Assembly: GCA_937127165.1 (NCBI GenBank)
Contig: CAKZLR010000045.1
Span: 1-20,477 of the forward strand
Reading direction: 5' to 3'
Length of the DNA stretch: 20,477 nucleotides
Origin: an uncultured Candidatus Peregrinibacteria bacterium
GTDB taxonomy: Bacteria > Patescibacteriota > JACMRA01
Within the stretch, counting starts at the first letter, position 1. Each line of letters opens with the position of its first letter. The notes under the pieces were generated by a model, which saw nothing but the letters and a program-made list of their open reading frames with translations, was not told the origin of the DNA and did not search any database. Shown piece by piece: positions 1 through 7,909 of the stretch. The position numbers and the translations under genes were made by a program.

Positions 1-59
1 TTTGATATTTATGTATGCTATACTATCGACTATAATTTCGCTTTTGGGTTAAAAGTTTT

Positions 60-93
60 TTGACAAAAACTCATAAAAACTGATTACTATAAT
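60..93 (+). promoter_or_regulatory. putative promoter of the NYN gene
   Basis: A perfect TTGACA lies at 60-65. The best -10 candidates are TACTAT at 85-90 (19-base spacer) and TATAAT at 88-93 (22-base spacer, long). Either would start transcription only a few bases before the ATG at 105, so the mRNA would be leaderless or nearly so. An extended -10-like TGCTATACT at 16-24 is an alternative. This is by-eye pattern matching only. Confidence 0.4.
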
Positions 94-104
94 AGATAAT
101 AAAT

Positions 105-848
105 ATGGATATTTCTAGCGAAAATTTTGTTGCACCAAAGATAAAAAACGATCTTACCGATAAGTTTGCTGGTTTAATACAAGGTAAAAAAGTTTATGTG
201 GCCATAGATGCCGCCAATTTGTACTATGCCGCTCTAAAAGCTAAAATATACCTTAATTTTGAACAAATTTATAAGTGGTTTACAAAAAACACTAAATATG
301 TAGAAATTGGCTTTTACACAGCTTATAATGTAGACGATACTAAGCAACTTGAATTTTTGAAACAAATTGAAAGTTACGGCTATACCTTAATTTGTAAGCC
401 AATTAAAATCTTTAGTAACAATAAGGTGAAAGGAAATATGGATATCGAGATTGCAGTAGATATTTTGCGAAAGGAAAATGATTTTGACACTTTTGTTTTG
501 CTTAGTGGAGACGGTGATTTTAGATATCTAATCAACAATCTCAAAAAACCAACCATTGTGCTTAGTATAGGTGGCTTTACTTCTTTTTATCTACACCAAG
601 ATGCAGACAACTATTTTTTTTTAAACAGAGTTTCAGCTATTTGGAAATCTAGAAAAAAACAGTCAAATAAAATCAAAATTGATGAAAGCTACTTAATCTT
701 TGTGGATGAAGTAGATTATCCTGAGCAGAGTATTCCCCAAGCCAAAAAAAATTTGAATAAAATAACAAAGTTAGAAGACACAAAACCAAAAAAACCAAAA
801 ATAAAATTAAAAGTCTGTAAATTGGACCCGAAAATGAACATAGACTAA
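105..848 (+). CDS. NYN (PIN-like) domain protein, probable RNase
   Basis: The 247-residue product has a NYN/LabA-type (DUF88) domain over about residues 28-180. The family has a PIN-like fold with clustered acidic residues that bind metal for RNA cleavage. Visible hallmarks are the first strand YVAIDAANLY with D35 and N38, the central acidic stretch around D113 to D119, and the SGDGDF motif with D136 and D138. The C-terminal 60 residues are Lys-rich and low in complexity, perhaps binding nucleic acid. It is monocistronic and convergent with yidC. No Shine-Dalgarno is visible before the ATG, and a promoter sits almost on top of it. The fold assignment is good; the cellular target is unknown. 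Confidence 0.8.
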   Translation: MDISSENFVAPKIKNDLTDKFAGLIQGKKVYVAIDAANLYYAALKAKIYLNFEQIYKWFTKNTKYVEIGFYTAYNVDDTKQLEFLKQIESYGYTLICKPIKIFSNNKVKGNMDIEIAVDILRKENDFDTFVLLSGDGDFRYLINNLKKPTIVLSIGGFTSFYLHQDADNYFFLNRVSAIWKSRKKQSNKIKIDESYLIFVDEVDYPEQSIPQAKKNLNKITKLEDTKPKKPKIKLKVCKLDPKMNID

Positions 849-1085
849 ACTTGTTTATTCTAGCTTAGAAATATATCTATTGTTTGATGCTTGCATTTTT
901 TGTTTGTAAAATAACCAATAGAAAATCCTGTTTTATCTTTTTGCTATTCCGCTTACAGTAAAATATTCAGCAATCAAAAATATTGTCTAAATTAGAATTT
1001 AAGGCAAAAAACAGGTTTTTTATATTCACAAGTCTTTTCGTAAATATTGTGTTTTAATTAAGCCCAGTTTTATATATTCAAAAAA
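849..1085. other. convergent intergenic gap with weak terminator-like dyads
   Basis: This gap lies between the convergent ends of the NYN gene and yidC. An imperfect inverted repeat pairs the CCTGTTTT region near 930 with ACAGG near 1008-1014. The second arm is itself an A6/T6 palindrome around CAGG (1004-1019). It could end transcription from both sides, but the stems are almost pure A-T. No coding potential is seen. Confidence 0.25.
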
Positions 1086-2087
1086 TTAAGATTTCCTAGT
1101 TTGTTTCTCTCTTGTGCGACTCTTAATTTTTGTTAATTTATTCTGAGATTTGTTTTTACTCTCGGTCTTTTGAGCTAAGGCTGGCACTGGCTGAGATGCT
1201 ACTAAAGACGGATCGAGATCCGCTTCTAAGTTATTACTAGGATCATCGTCTCTATACATTGGATCAGAAGCTACTATCAAATCAATCATTTTATCAACAC
1301 GATTTTTGAAGTAATTAACAATTAAAAACTGTCTTACCAAACCTAAAATACTGACAGTCAAAAAATAGATAGCTACTCCCGTAGGGATAAAGTAATTAGT
1401 AAAGAATATAACAACCGGAAAAAAATAAATAGTTTGCAGCTCTAAAGTTTTTTGGAAAGTCTCTGGGTCAAATAACCGCACATCTCGTTTTTCTTGTTCT
1501 TTTTTAGACTTTTTCTGTTTTTTGGGTTGAGGAAAATTAGGTTTTGGAGCCCAACGAAACATGTACATCCCAAGAAGATAAGAAAACAAAGCAGCTAATA
1601 ATGGAATCCAAATATATTGACTAGCTTTTTGACTAATTACCAGCGAACCAAAAGCAATTTTACCAAAATTAGCTGTAGGAGAATCAAAAAATTGGGTATA
1701 CAAGCCAACTAAATCTTGATCATTAGAAAGAGCTGTAGTCAAGCGAAACAAACCTGTAGCAAATACTATTTGGAAAATCAAAACCAAAAAAGTACTACCA
1801 TTTTTGATATCATGTTTCTTATAAAATTCTCTAATCTGTTTCATCATCTCCGAAGGATTGGATTTGTATTCATCTTGTATCTCTCTTAAGTGTGGTTGCA
1901 ACAATCTCATTTTTTGAGTATTGATATAACTTTTAGCAAACAGTGGCCACAAAAGAACATTTACCACTATAGCCAGTAAAACTATAGCCCAACCAATATC
2001 ATTGGTTATAATATAAAAAAATTCCAGCAAATTTAACTGCGGCTTGTATACTAAATTATCATAAATCCAAAGAAAAAAATCCCACAT
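1086..2087 (-). CDS. yidC: YidC/Oxa1 family membrane protein insertase
   Basis: The 333-residue protein inserts and folds proteins in the cytoplasmic membrane. It is the short type without the large periplasmic domain of proteobacterial YidC. Hydrophobic segments lie at about residues 20-50, 98-118, 155-177 and 218-255. The Lys/Arg-rich tail (about 306-333) resembles ribosome-binding tails of Oxa1/YidC proteins. A cytoplasmic loop (about 180-205) is also very basic. The first transmembrane segment reads IVVNVLLWPL, so N43 occupies the place where most YidC proteins carry the conserved groove arginine. It begins six bases after the rbfA-like gene and is probably co-transcribed with it. Confidence 0.9.
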   Translation of the reverse strand: MWDFFLWIYDNLVYKPQLNLLEFFYIITNDIGWAIVLLAIVVNVLLWPLFAKSYINTQKMRLLQPHLREIQDEYKSNPSEMMKQIREFYKKHDIKNGSTFLVLIFQIVFATGLFRLTTALSNDQDLVGLYTQFFDSPTANFGKIAFGSLVISQKASQYIWIPLLAALFSYLLGMYMFRWAPKPNFPQPKKQKKSKKEQEKRDVRLFDPETFQKTLELQTIYFFPVVIFFTNYFIPTGVAIYFLTVSILGLVRQFLIVNYFKNRVDKMIDLIVASDPMYRDDDPSNNLEADLDPSLVASQPVPALAQKTESKNKSQNKLTKIKSRTREKQTRKS

Positions 2088-2093
2088 AAATCT

Positions 2094-2465
2094 TTAATCT
2101 CTTAAAATCTGGTCCTGCTCTAACTCTTCCAGAAGATCATATACCTTTTGTAGTTTCTCATCTTCTTTGTCTACAAAAAACGATATTTTAGTTTTTCTAA
2201 AAGTAAGTCCTTGCTCGTAAAGATAGTCAGACAGATCTCTAGAAGTTTTTCTTAATCTCGTTAGAGTAGTTCCAAGTTTACCCGTGATAGTATTTATTCC
2301 AATTGAAAGTGTTTGGTTCTGCTTGTCGTAATTGACACTACAGACTGTCCAAAATTGTTTTCTTAATTCTTCTCTGTTGAGCAAAAACATTGAAATGCTT
2401 AAAAGCAACTCTCTATTTTCTTTTTTCTTTTGTCTGAACAATTTTATGTATAATTTTTTGTTCAT
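2094..2465 (-). CDS. rbfA: RbfA-like ribosome-binding factor (divergent)
   Basis: The 123-residue basic protein has a layout resembling RbfA, the KH-fold factor that matures the 30S subunit and 16S rRNA. An N-terminal helix region (about 12-35) is followed by a strand pair. The C-terminal part fits the RbfA pattern of a helix with LRK, then LTFRKTKISFFVD, then a Lys/Glu-rich helix ending in LLEEL. The usual DPR-type motif after the first helix is missing, so the assignment is tentative. The length suits the family (110-130). It is the first gene of an operon with yidC and has a TTGACA promoter upstream. A profile search would settle whether this is RbfA or another small KH-like protein. Confidence 0.5.
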   Translation of the reverse strand: MNKKLYIKLFRQKKKENRELLLSISMFLLNREELRKQFWTVCSVNYDKQNQTLSIGINTITGKLGTTLTRLRKTSRDLSDYLYEQGLTFRKTKISFFVDKEDEKLQKVYDLLEELEQDQILRD

Positions 2466-2497
2466 ATGATGAATGCTAATTCGTATCAGCCTGGGAG

Positions 2498-2525
2498 ATT
2501 AACACAGAAACACGTCTTTTGTCAA
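2498..2525 (-). promoter_or_regulatory. promoter of the rbfA-like/yidC operon
   Basis: On the minus strand, a perfect TTGACA (2525-2520), a 16-base spacer and GTTAAT (2503-2498) preceded by TGT form an extended -10 promoter. It predicts a leader of about 27 bases before the ATG at 2465. Confidence 0.6.
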
Positions 2526-2539
2526 ATTTTTGATCATCC

Positions 2540-2554
2540 AGTTTGCAGCAAACT
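2540..2554. promoter_or_regulatory. small palindrome upstream of the operon promoter
   Basis: AGTTTG and CAAACT flank a three-base centre, forming a perfect 6-bp dyad 15 bases upstream of the -35 box. It could be an operator or part of the 3' end of the ABC operon. No T-run follows on either strand, so it is not a normal terminator. Confidence 0.3.
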
Positions 2555-2609
2555 TAGTTTACATCATTTTTTTTGAATTTTTAAAATTAAAATGTTAAAA
2601 GAAGAAAAG

Positions 2610-3698
2610 TTAATACTTAACTTTAAATACTTGACTAGCTATAACATAAAACAACAAACCCCAACCAGTTAAAATTGCAAGTTGCAAAATGACTTCCGTC
2701 GATAACAAGCTCATACCATCTCTGCTAACCAATCTAAGTGCTTCGTTAAAGTTATAGAGAGGTAATATTTGAGAAATCTTTTGCATCCAAGTAGGTAAAT
2801 TTGTAATTGGAAAAATAGTTTCAGCAAGTAAAAATTGAGAAAATATTAAAATATTAGAAACTGGTGAAGCTGCTTCGCTGCTTTTGGCAATACCAGCAAC
2901 TATATACCCAAGGCCTAAAAACACAATTAAACCTAAAATCATGATTGGCAGCATTTGCCAAAAACCCTCTGCCTCATTTTTAGGTGAATATCCAAACACT
3001 ATGTAGGCTATGGCAATTAGAGCCATACTTTGAAAAAAGATGAATACTGATCTAGCTAGGGACTGACCTAAAATAAAGGCAGTGGGTGAAGTTGGGGCGG
3101 CAAATAATCTCTTTAGAACATTGTTTCTCCTGAGTGACAAAAAACTAAAAGCAGTTCCGCTAATAGCGGAGGATAATAAAGAAAAACCGACCAACCCTGG
3201 CAAGATGAAATCCATATACTCTGTTCGATTAATGAATACAGTTTGAGTTTGTAAATCATAAAGCATAAAAAGATCGTTCGATTGTACAGTAATTTTATCC
3301 ATTACAGATTTAACAGCTTGAATAATAATGGCGCTTTCTCTAGGTTGGGCTTCGTTTATGGTCACGACTACTAGATTTTTTTCTACTAACTCTATCATAC
3401 CACTTATCTTCCCAGCTTTTAACCTTTCTTCGAGAGTGTTTTTGGTAGCCATATTAACTGTAAATAAACCTGTATTTCTTAGTTCTTGTACAAATCGTTC
3501 ACTGTGCTCAAAACTATCTCTAACCACTAGACCAACCCTAATTTCTTGATTATTTTCTGCAGAAAAATATCCAAAAGTAGCGATAAAAATTATCGGAAGA
3601 ATAAAGCCCACAAAAATGGAAGAGCTGGTTCTTAACTGAGCTTTAAAAGAAGTTACAAAAAAACCTTTTAACTGTCTCCAAAAATTTATCTTAAACAT
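2610..3698 (-). CDS. ABC-2 type transporter permease
   Basis: The 362-residue membrane subunit of an ABC exporter has the ABC-2 layout. A first transmembrane helix (about 27-46) is followed by a large extracytoplasmic loop of about 120 residues. Five further hydrophobic segments lie between about residue 165 and the C-terminus. The loop-first topology matches the YhbS/YhhJ/DrrB-like branch that exports drugs, lipids or polymers. The substrate cannot be read from the sequence. It starts two bases after the stop of the ATPase gene, so the pair is translationally coupled and forms one transporter. AGAGA lies about 9 bases before the ATG, one of the few Shine-Dalgarno-like stretches here. Confidence 0.88.
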   Translation of the reverse strand: MFKINFWRQLKGFFVTSFKAQLRTSSSIFVGFILPIIFIATFGYFSAENNQEIRVGLVVRDSFEHSERFVQELRNTGLFTVNMATKNTLEERLKAGKISGMIELVEKNLVVVTINEAQPRESAIIIQAVKSVMDKITVQSNDLFMLYDLQTQTVFINRTEYMDFILPGLVGFSLLSSAISGTAFSFLSLRRNNVLKRLFAAPTSPTAFILGQSLARSVFIFFQSMALIAIAYIVFGYSPKNEAEGFWQMLPIMILGLIVFLGLGYIVAGIAKSSEAASPVSNILIFSQFLLAETIFPITNLPTWMQKISQILPLYNFNEALRLVSRDGMSLLSTEVILQLAILTGWGLLFYVIASQVFKVKY

Positions 3699-3700
3699 AT

Positions 3701-4525
3701 TTAATCTCTTAGCTTTTTGCCGGTCAGATCCAAAAATACATCCTCAAGTGTTGCACCAAACTTTGGTTGAGGTCTAGAAAAACCTTTGGCTACTAATTTT
3801 TCAATAAAACCTTGAGCCGTATTTATCTCAATAATTCTACCAGAATCCATAATAGCAATTCGGTCACACAAAGTCTCAGCTTCGTCCATATAGTGAGTGG
3901 TCATAACGATAGTTTTACCCTTATCTTTCATACCCAAGATTATATCCCATAAATTATGTCTAGCTTGTGGGTCTAAACCAGTAGTCGGTTCATCTAAGAA
4001 TACAATTACAGGATCAGAGACAAGAGTTAAAGCAACAGAAAACCTTTGTCTTTGTCCGCTGCTTAATTCATCTGTTGTCGAATTAGCTTTATTCCAAAGA
4101 TTTACACTTTTCAGAAGTTTTTTGGCATCAATTTTGGTGTTGTAAATATCACTAAAAAGACTAATCAATTCGTACAGTGTCAGATGAGGTAAAAAACCTG
4201 CATGTTGCAATTGTACCCCAATTATTTTCTTTACATGATTTGAGTAGATATCAATATCAAAACCATCTATTATAACCTCCCCACTAGTTTTAGGCAAAAT
4301 TGTTTCTATAATTTCTAAAGTGGTGGTTTTACCAGCTCCATTTGGTCCTAAAATACCAAATATCTCTCCCCTCTTAACATTAAAAGAAATGCCCTTGACA
4401 GCCTCCACTTCTCCATAGTTTTTGACCAAGTTTCTAACTTGGATAACTGGTCTTATCTTCTCTAATTCGTCCTTACGAAGAACCAAATATTTACTGGTTG
4501 TTTGGGTATTCGAGTCGCTAAACAT
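3701..4525 (-). CDS. ABC transporter ATP-binding protein
   Basis: This 274-residue nucleotide-binding subunit partners the downstream permease. It has Walker A GPNGAGKT (60-67), the signature LSSGQRQ (154-160), Walker B VIVFLDEP (173-180), a D-loop GLDP, and the H-loop His at 211. The C-terminal extension after about 235 (with TLEDVFLDLTGK) is typical of ATPases that pair with ABC-2 permeases (CcmA/DrrA-like). An unusual N-terminal extension of about 25 residues, rich in Ser/Thr then Lys/Glu, precedes the core. The ATG at 4525 follows an A-run with no Shine-Dalgarno. No convincing promoter was found. Confidence 0.92.
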   Translation of the reverse strand: MFSDSNTQTTSKYLVLRKDELEKIRPVIQVRNLVKNYGEVEAVKGISFNVKRGEIFGILGPNGAGKTTTLEIIETILPKTSGEVIIDGFDIDIYSNHVKKIIGVQLQHAGFLPHLTLYELISLFSDIYNTKIDAKKLLKSVNLWNKANSTTDELSSGQRQRFSVALTLVSDPVIVFLDEPTTGLDPQARHNLWDIILGMKDKGKTIVMTTHYMDEAETLCDRIAIMDSGRIIEINTAQGFIEKLVAKGFSRPQPKFGATLEDVFLDLTGKKLRD

Positions 4526-5227
4526 TTTTTAAAAAATCAAAATTTCAACAAAAAACGAAAATAAAAAGTAAAAAGTGTGAGTATCTAGGAATTTAAATCT
4601 ACGTGAATATTTTCAATTAAAAATCTAAAGAATCAGATACATAGCCTGAACTTAGAATCAGGCAAGCAATTGTTAATCAAAATGTTATTGTCAAGAATAG
4701 GTTACCTAAAATCAAAACCTATAAAAGAATTACTAACTTTATCACTGTAGTTTAATTTTTTAAATTTTAAACAATAGCTTAATTAAATCAATTTAAAAAG
4801 GTTACTAAAAAGAATACTTTCAAAACCATTTTTCTAATCCAACAACAAAATCATCTCTCGCTAGTCAATTTACTAAAACAAAAGTCTTAATTTTTTATAT
4901 TTTTTATATAAAAATAAAGGACTCGAAAACCACCAAATTACTTTATTATTTGTTTTTAACACAAATAAAAATAAAAAATAATAATTCCATAATTTCAAAT
5001 TATTTTAAATTTGAATCAATTAAGATTTTAAATAGAAAAAAGCCAATTTTCAATTGTAAATGTAGTAAATTAAAAAACCAGCTTCAAAAAAACAAAAAAC
5101 CTCCACGACGCTAAAAAACATTAGCCATCTTTTTAAACCAAACAAACATGTGACCCTAACTCGACAACTATGGTAGAGAAGTAAAATAAATTCAGTTTTT
5201 CGTTTTGGTTCAACCAAAAGGTTTTAA
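4526..5227. other. gene-free AT-rich stretch
   Basis: About 700 bases with no credible reading frame on either strand. A GCCTGA/TCAGGC hairpin with an 8-base loop lies at 4644-4663. A weak GCTAA/TTAGC hairpin at 5110-5125 is followed by CATCTTTTT. I could not match any known RNA gene here. It may hold decayed sequence. Confidence 0.5.
5203..5219 (-). terminator. hairpin just past the Tat-peptide gene
   Basis: A perfect 7-bp stem (TTTTGGT with ACCAAAA) and 3-base loop begin 9 bases after the stop codon of the small Tat-signal gene. On the minus strand the bases after it are CGAAAAACTG, with no U-tract. It may therefore stabilise the 3' end rather than terminate transcription. Confidence 0.35.
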
Positions 5228-5449
5228 TTAAACTCCATAACCAGAACCTCCATATCCAGCAGGACCTTTAGAAGGATTTTGTGGCTCTAGTTTAGTTTTT
5301 ACAGGAAGAGTATTAGTAACATTACTCAAAGATAAAAAAGCAAAAACCAAACCGACCCCCTTTAAAAAATCTCTCCTTGAAAACTTTTTAGTGAAAACTG
5401 GGGATGACTCAATATTTTTAAAAACTTTAGTTAATAAGTTGTAGAACAT
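5228..5449 (-). CDS. tiny Tat-signal protein with Gly/Tyr-rich tail
   Basis: The 73-residue product belongs to no family I recognise. Residues 24-30 read SRRDFLK, a textbook twin-arginine motif. It is followed by a hydrophobic stretch (31-43) and a possible cleavage region near 44-48. About 25 residues would remain after cleavage, ending in GPAGYGGSGYGV. The protein would be exported folded or as a small peptide by the Tat system. ATG at 5449 is preferred; an in-frame TTG two codons upstream is possible. A strong promoter lies about 30 bases upstream and a hairpin follows the stop, so it is a free-standing transcription unit. It could be a peptide precursor, a surface peptide or a remnant of a larger Tat substrate. 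No processing enzyme is nearby. Confidence 0.7.
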   Translation of the reverse strand: MFYNLLTKVFKNIESSPVFTKKFSRRDFLKGVGLVFAFLSLSNVTNTLPVKTKLEPQNPSKGPAGYGGSGYGV

Positions 5450-5478
5450 ATGCAAAAATTAAGATTTAAACTCGGGAC

Positions 5479-5507
5479 ATTGTAGCATATAAATTAGTTT
5501 TTTGCAA
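5479..5507 (-). promoter_or_regulatory. promoter of the Tat-peptide gene
   Basis: The minus strand carries TTGCAA (5507-5502), a 17-base spacer and TACAAT (5484-5479) preceded by TGC, so both core boxes and an extended -10 are present. Predicted transcription starts near 5472, giving a leader of about 22 bases. This is one of the best promoters in the window. Confidence 0.65.
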
Positions 5508-5782
5508 GTATTTTTATCTATTTATTAAATACCATAGATTGTAACAGTACTTTAAAATGTTTAGAGAATAAATCTTTCAGTCTAATTTTGGACAAAGATC
5601 ACTTTTATTAATTACTATTACCATATTAGTAAAATCTATATATTTGCTAATAGTTGTAAGCAAATATTTCGGAAATAAGATTTATTTAAATTGGATGTTT
5701 TTAGATGTTTTTAAAATTCATACTGATTCTAGTAGAATAAAGAATAAATAAACTTGTTATCAAAGAATATTTTACCGTACCG
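5508..5782. other. AT-rich gap without recognisable gene
   Basis: This gap lies between the Tat-peptide promoter and the Smr relic. I see no coding pattern or RNA gene, only short A/T dyads. Confidence 0.4.
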
Positions 5783-6091
5783 CTAGATCTTATTAACCCA
5801 AACAATAATTACACCCGTACCACCATCAACATCAGTTGCATCTATCCAACTAAGACCAGACATTCGTAAGTATTTTTCCGTAAAAAATCGCAAAGGGTTT
5901 TTATTGTCCATTAGTTTTTTTGACCTAAGCCCTTTGCCTACGATTATTTTTAATTTAGATGCTTTTTGGGTTTTTGTATTACTATAAATAAAATTGTCGA
6001 TTATCTGAAATAGTTAAGACTCAAACACTTCCCAAGAAGTTGCTTTAAAGTTGTGTAAATCAAGTGTGTGATTATTTCCTTTATCGGTCAT
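5783..6091 (-). pseudogene. Smr-domain gene relic interrupted by one TAA
   Basis: Reading the minus strand from ATG at 6091 to TAG at 5783 gives 103 codons in one frame with a single internal TAA at 6016-6014 (codon 26). The translation keeps Smr (MutS2 C-terminal) hallmarks on both sides: TLDLHNF near the start, KLKIIVGKGLRS in the middle, and a terminal strand with DGGTGVIIVW. The Smr domain is a small DNA/RNA nicking endonuclease fold of about 80-90 residues, so this is a nearly full-length stand-alone Smr protein. No indels are seen, so the damage is recent, or the stop is a sequencing error. The 3' part has no ATG early enough to make a functional domain alone. It lies just downstream of the femAB-sanA gene on the same strand. 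Confidence 0.75.
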
Positions 6092-6148
6092 TTACTTTTT
6101 TTCTTACTTAAAAGTACTTAAAAGAATTATAAATTATCCTAATATATC

Positions 6149-7882
6149 CTAATACTGAAGATTAGGTTCGGTGCCATCGCTTTGAACTGGTGGCTCATAT
6201 CCTTGTAACGACTCCCGAATAGCTAGCCAACTGGCTGGAATTTCTCTGATAACACCTTTAAAAGTAGTATTAAAGATTGAATTTTTAGCTGGCACAGGTA
6301 TTACTTCCAACCCAACTTGAGTACAGTTGTAATAAGCTCTAGATAAATGAAATTTTTGAGTTACAATATAAACCTTTTGAGCTTTGAAAACATTTTTAAC
6401 TCGCCAGCAGGTGTCCAGTGTTCTTCTTCCCCCAAAATCTTCAACTACAGCACCAGCCGGAATGCCCTGATCGACCAGATATTTTTTCATCACCATAGGT
6501 TCATTGTAGTTCACTTGTCTATTGTCGCCACTAACTAAAATTGTACGGACTTTTCCTTGTTTGTATAAATCAATTGTCGCATCCAACCGATTTTTTAAAA
6601 TCAAAGTTGGATAAAGTTTTTGCGAGTCAACACCCGCACCAAAAACAACAGCTACTTCAAATTCTGATAAGCTTGAATTAATGTTGCTAGGTAAATAAGT
6701 CCACAGGCTAAATAACCACAAAGGCAAGCAAGTTGTGATGACTACAGCTACTAAAAATTTAAACACAAGATCATTAATCCACATTTGTCTATTTATCAAA
6801 AATTTAAAATTATTTTTAACTGTCTTCATCGCACGAATAATCGTACTTATGGTTTTATATATAATTGGTTTAATAATTATATCCACTGGTCCAAGAAAAT
6901 TTCTCATATAGCCTTTGTAACCTTCCTTAAACTTGCTGTACCCAGTGCCAATTTCATAACCTCCTAAATCGTAGGTTGAACAATTTTGATTTGCTGCTAG
7001 GTGCAGTGCTGCTAGATGTAAAAAATATTGACCATTAAACTTTCGAGAATCTTCTAAGTTGCCACCATATAAATAAACTAAAGATTTGTTTAAATTAATT
7101 CCCATCCAAGCGGCTTGAGCTTTCTTTTGGACATCTTTGAGAATAATTATGTGAGAAAAGTCCTGTTTGAAAAGTTGGTAATAATAATTTTTAGGGTGAA
7201 GATAAAAACCTTGTTTTTTGCTCGTCTTTAAGATTATACTCCAAAAACTGTCAAAGTTAGACAAAGTTTTCTCACTACTAATGTGCCAGTCGTATTCTAA
7301 ACTTTTGCGAGTATTCCTTCTGGTAGTTTGGTTAACTGTTGCCCAAAAATTTTTATTCTTTTGAAAAAAATCAGTTAGTACTTCTTTATCTGCCTGATAT
7401 GAAGTTTTAGTCAGATTTTGACAATATAACACAGGAGTTTGTAAGTATTGTATTTTTTTGGTGTTGAAATTAATATTATAATTCTTAAAATCTTTTCTAA
7501 GAAACAACTCTAAATCTTCATTGTCTTTTATATCCAAGCTGATCATCAAATTATCATCAAAGTCCAATTTAACAAAACTAGCACCAATTTTTTTAGCTAG
7601 GCTCATCAAATTATCTAAAAACTGTTTTAATAATTCTGTTATTTGTTTTTTTGAAGGGCTTATTGTTACAGTTTTTTGTAAAAATGGGCCTCTAGGAATA
7701 TAGAGAAAGTTTTGTTTAAAGTACCAAGGGTATTGGTACACAAAAGCTACTAATTCAACAGAACCAAAGTTGGTTTTGAGCTGGGACGAAACTCGATAAA
7801 CTTTGTGTGCTTTTGTGTTTGCTTGTACCCAAAAATCCGCCCACTGTTTAGTTTGTAAAAAATAAGGCGAAACAAAAATCAT
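6149..7882 (-). CDS. FemAB transferase fused to membrane-anchored SanA/DUF218 domain
   Basis: The 577-residue protein carries two modules. Residues 1 to about 345 form a FemA/FemB/FemX-type double GNAT fold, starting FLQTKQWADFW. It includes a Lys/Arg-rich acceptor region near 185-195 and the closing GYSKFKEGYKGYMRNF segment. Such enzymes add amino acids from aminoacyl-tRNA to peptidoglycan precursors. Residues about 372-396 form one transmembrane helix. Residues about 408-560 match the SanA/ElyC/YdcF (DUF218) domain: VVFGAGV, TILVSGDN, EDFGGRRTLD, and VTQKFHLSRA with a conserved His. Topology is sensible, with FemAB inside and DUF218 outside. I see no frame break and no promoter between the halves. 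Both parts concern the cell wall. The enzyme specificity is unknown. Confidence 0.8.
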   Translation of the reverse strand: MIFVSPYFLQTKQWADFWVQANTKAHKVYRVSSQLKTNFGSVELVAFVYQYPWYFKQNFLYIPRGPFLQKTVTISPSKKQITELLKQFLDNLMSLAKKIGASFVKLDFDDNLMISLDIKDNEDLELFLRKDFKNYNINFNTKKIQYLQTPVLYCQNLTKTSYQADKEVLTDFFQKNKNFWATVNQTTRRNTRKSLEYDWHISSEKTLSNFDSFWSIILKTSKKQGFYLHPKNYYYQLFKQDFSHIIILKDVQKKAQAAWMGINLNKSLVYLYGGNLEDSRKFNGQYFLHLAALHLAANQNCSTYDLGGYEIGTGYSKFKEGYKGYMRNFLGPVDIIIKPIIYKTISTIIRAMKTVKNNFKFLINRQMWINDLVFKFLVAVVITTCLPLWLFSLWTYLPSNINSSLSEFEVAVVFGAGVDSQKLYPTLILKNRLDATIDLYKQGKVRTILVSGDNRQVNYNEPMVMKKYLVDQGIPAGAVVEDFGGRRTLDTCWRVKNVFKAQKVYIVTQKFHLSRAYYNCTQVGLEVIPVPAKNSIFNTTFKGVIREIPASWLAIRESLQGYEPPVQSDGTEPNLQY

Positions 7883-7900
7883 ATATTTTGATATATTTTG
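7881..7900. repeat. 10-bp perfect tandem repeat at the femAB-sanA start
   Basis: Two exact copies of ATATATTTTG (plus strand) sit across the start codon and immediate leader of the FemAB-SanA gene. Slippage here could change the distance between transcription start and ATG. Confidence 0.6.
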
Positions 7901-7909
7901 AATGTTTTA

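Noticed and set aside
3328..3549. Open frame opposite the ABC permease
   Set aside because: It is antisense to a clearly conserved gene and has no features of its own; the same applies to the other antisense frames over the ATPase, elp3, GlmU-like and FemAB genes.
5110..5137. Plus-strand terminator-like hairpin (GCTAA/TTAGC then TTTTT)
   Set aside because: No plus-strand gene lies upstream, the stem is only 5 bp, and a CAT gap precedes the T-run.
5228..5263. Class IIa (pediocin-type) bacteriocin
   Set aside because: The tail contains YG and GV but not YGNGV with the following cysteine. There is no double-glycine leader and no immunity gene, and the signal is of the Tat type.
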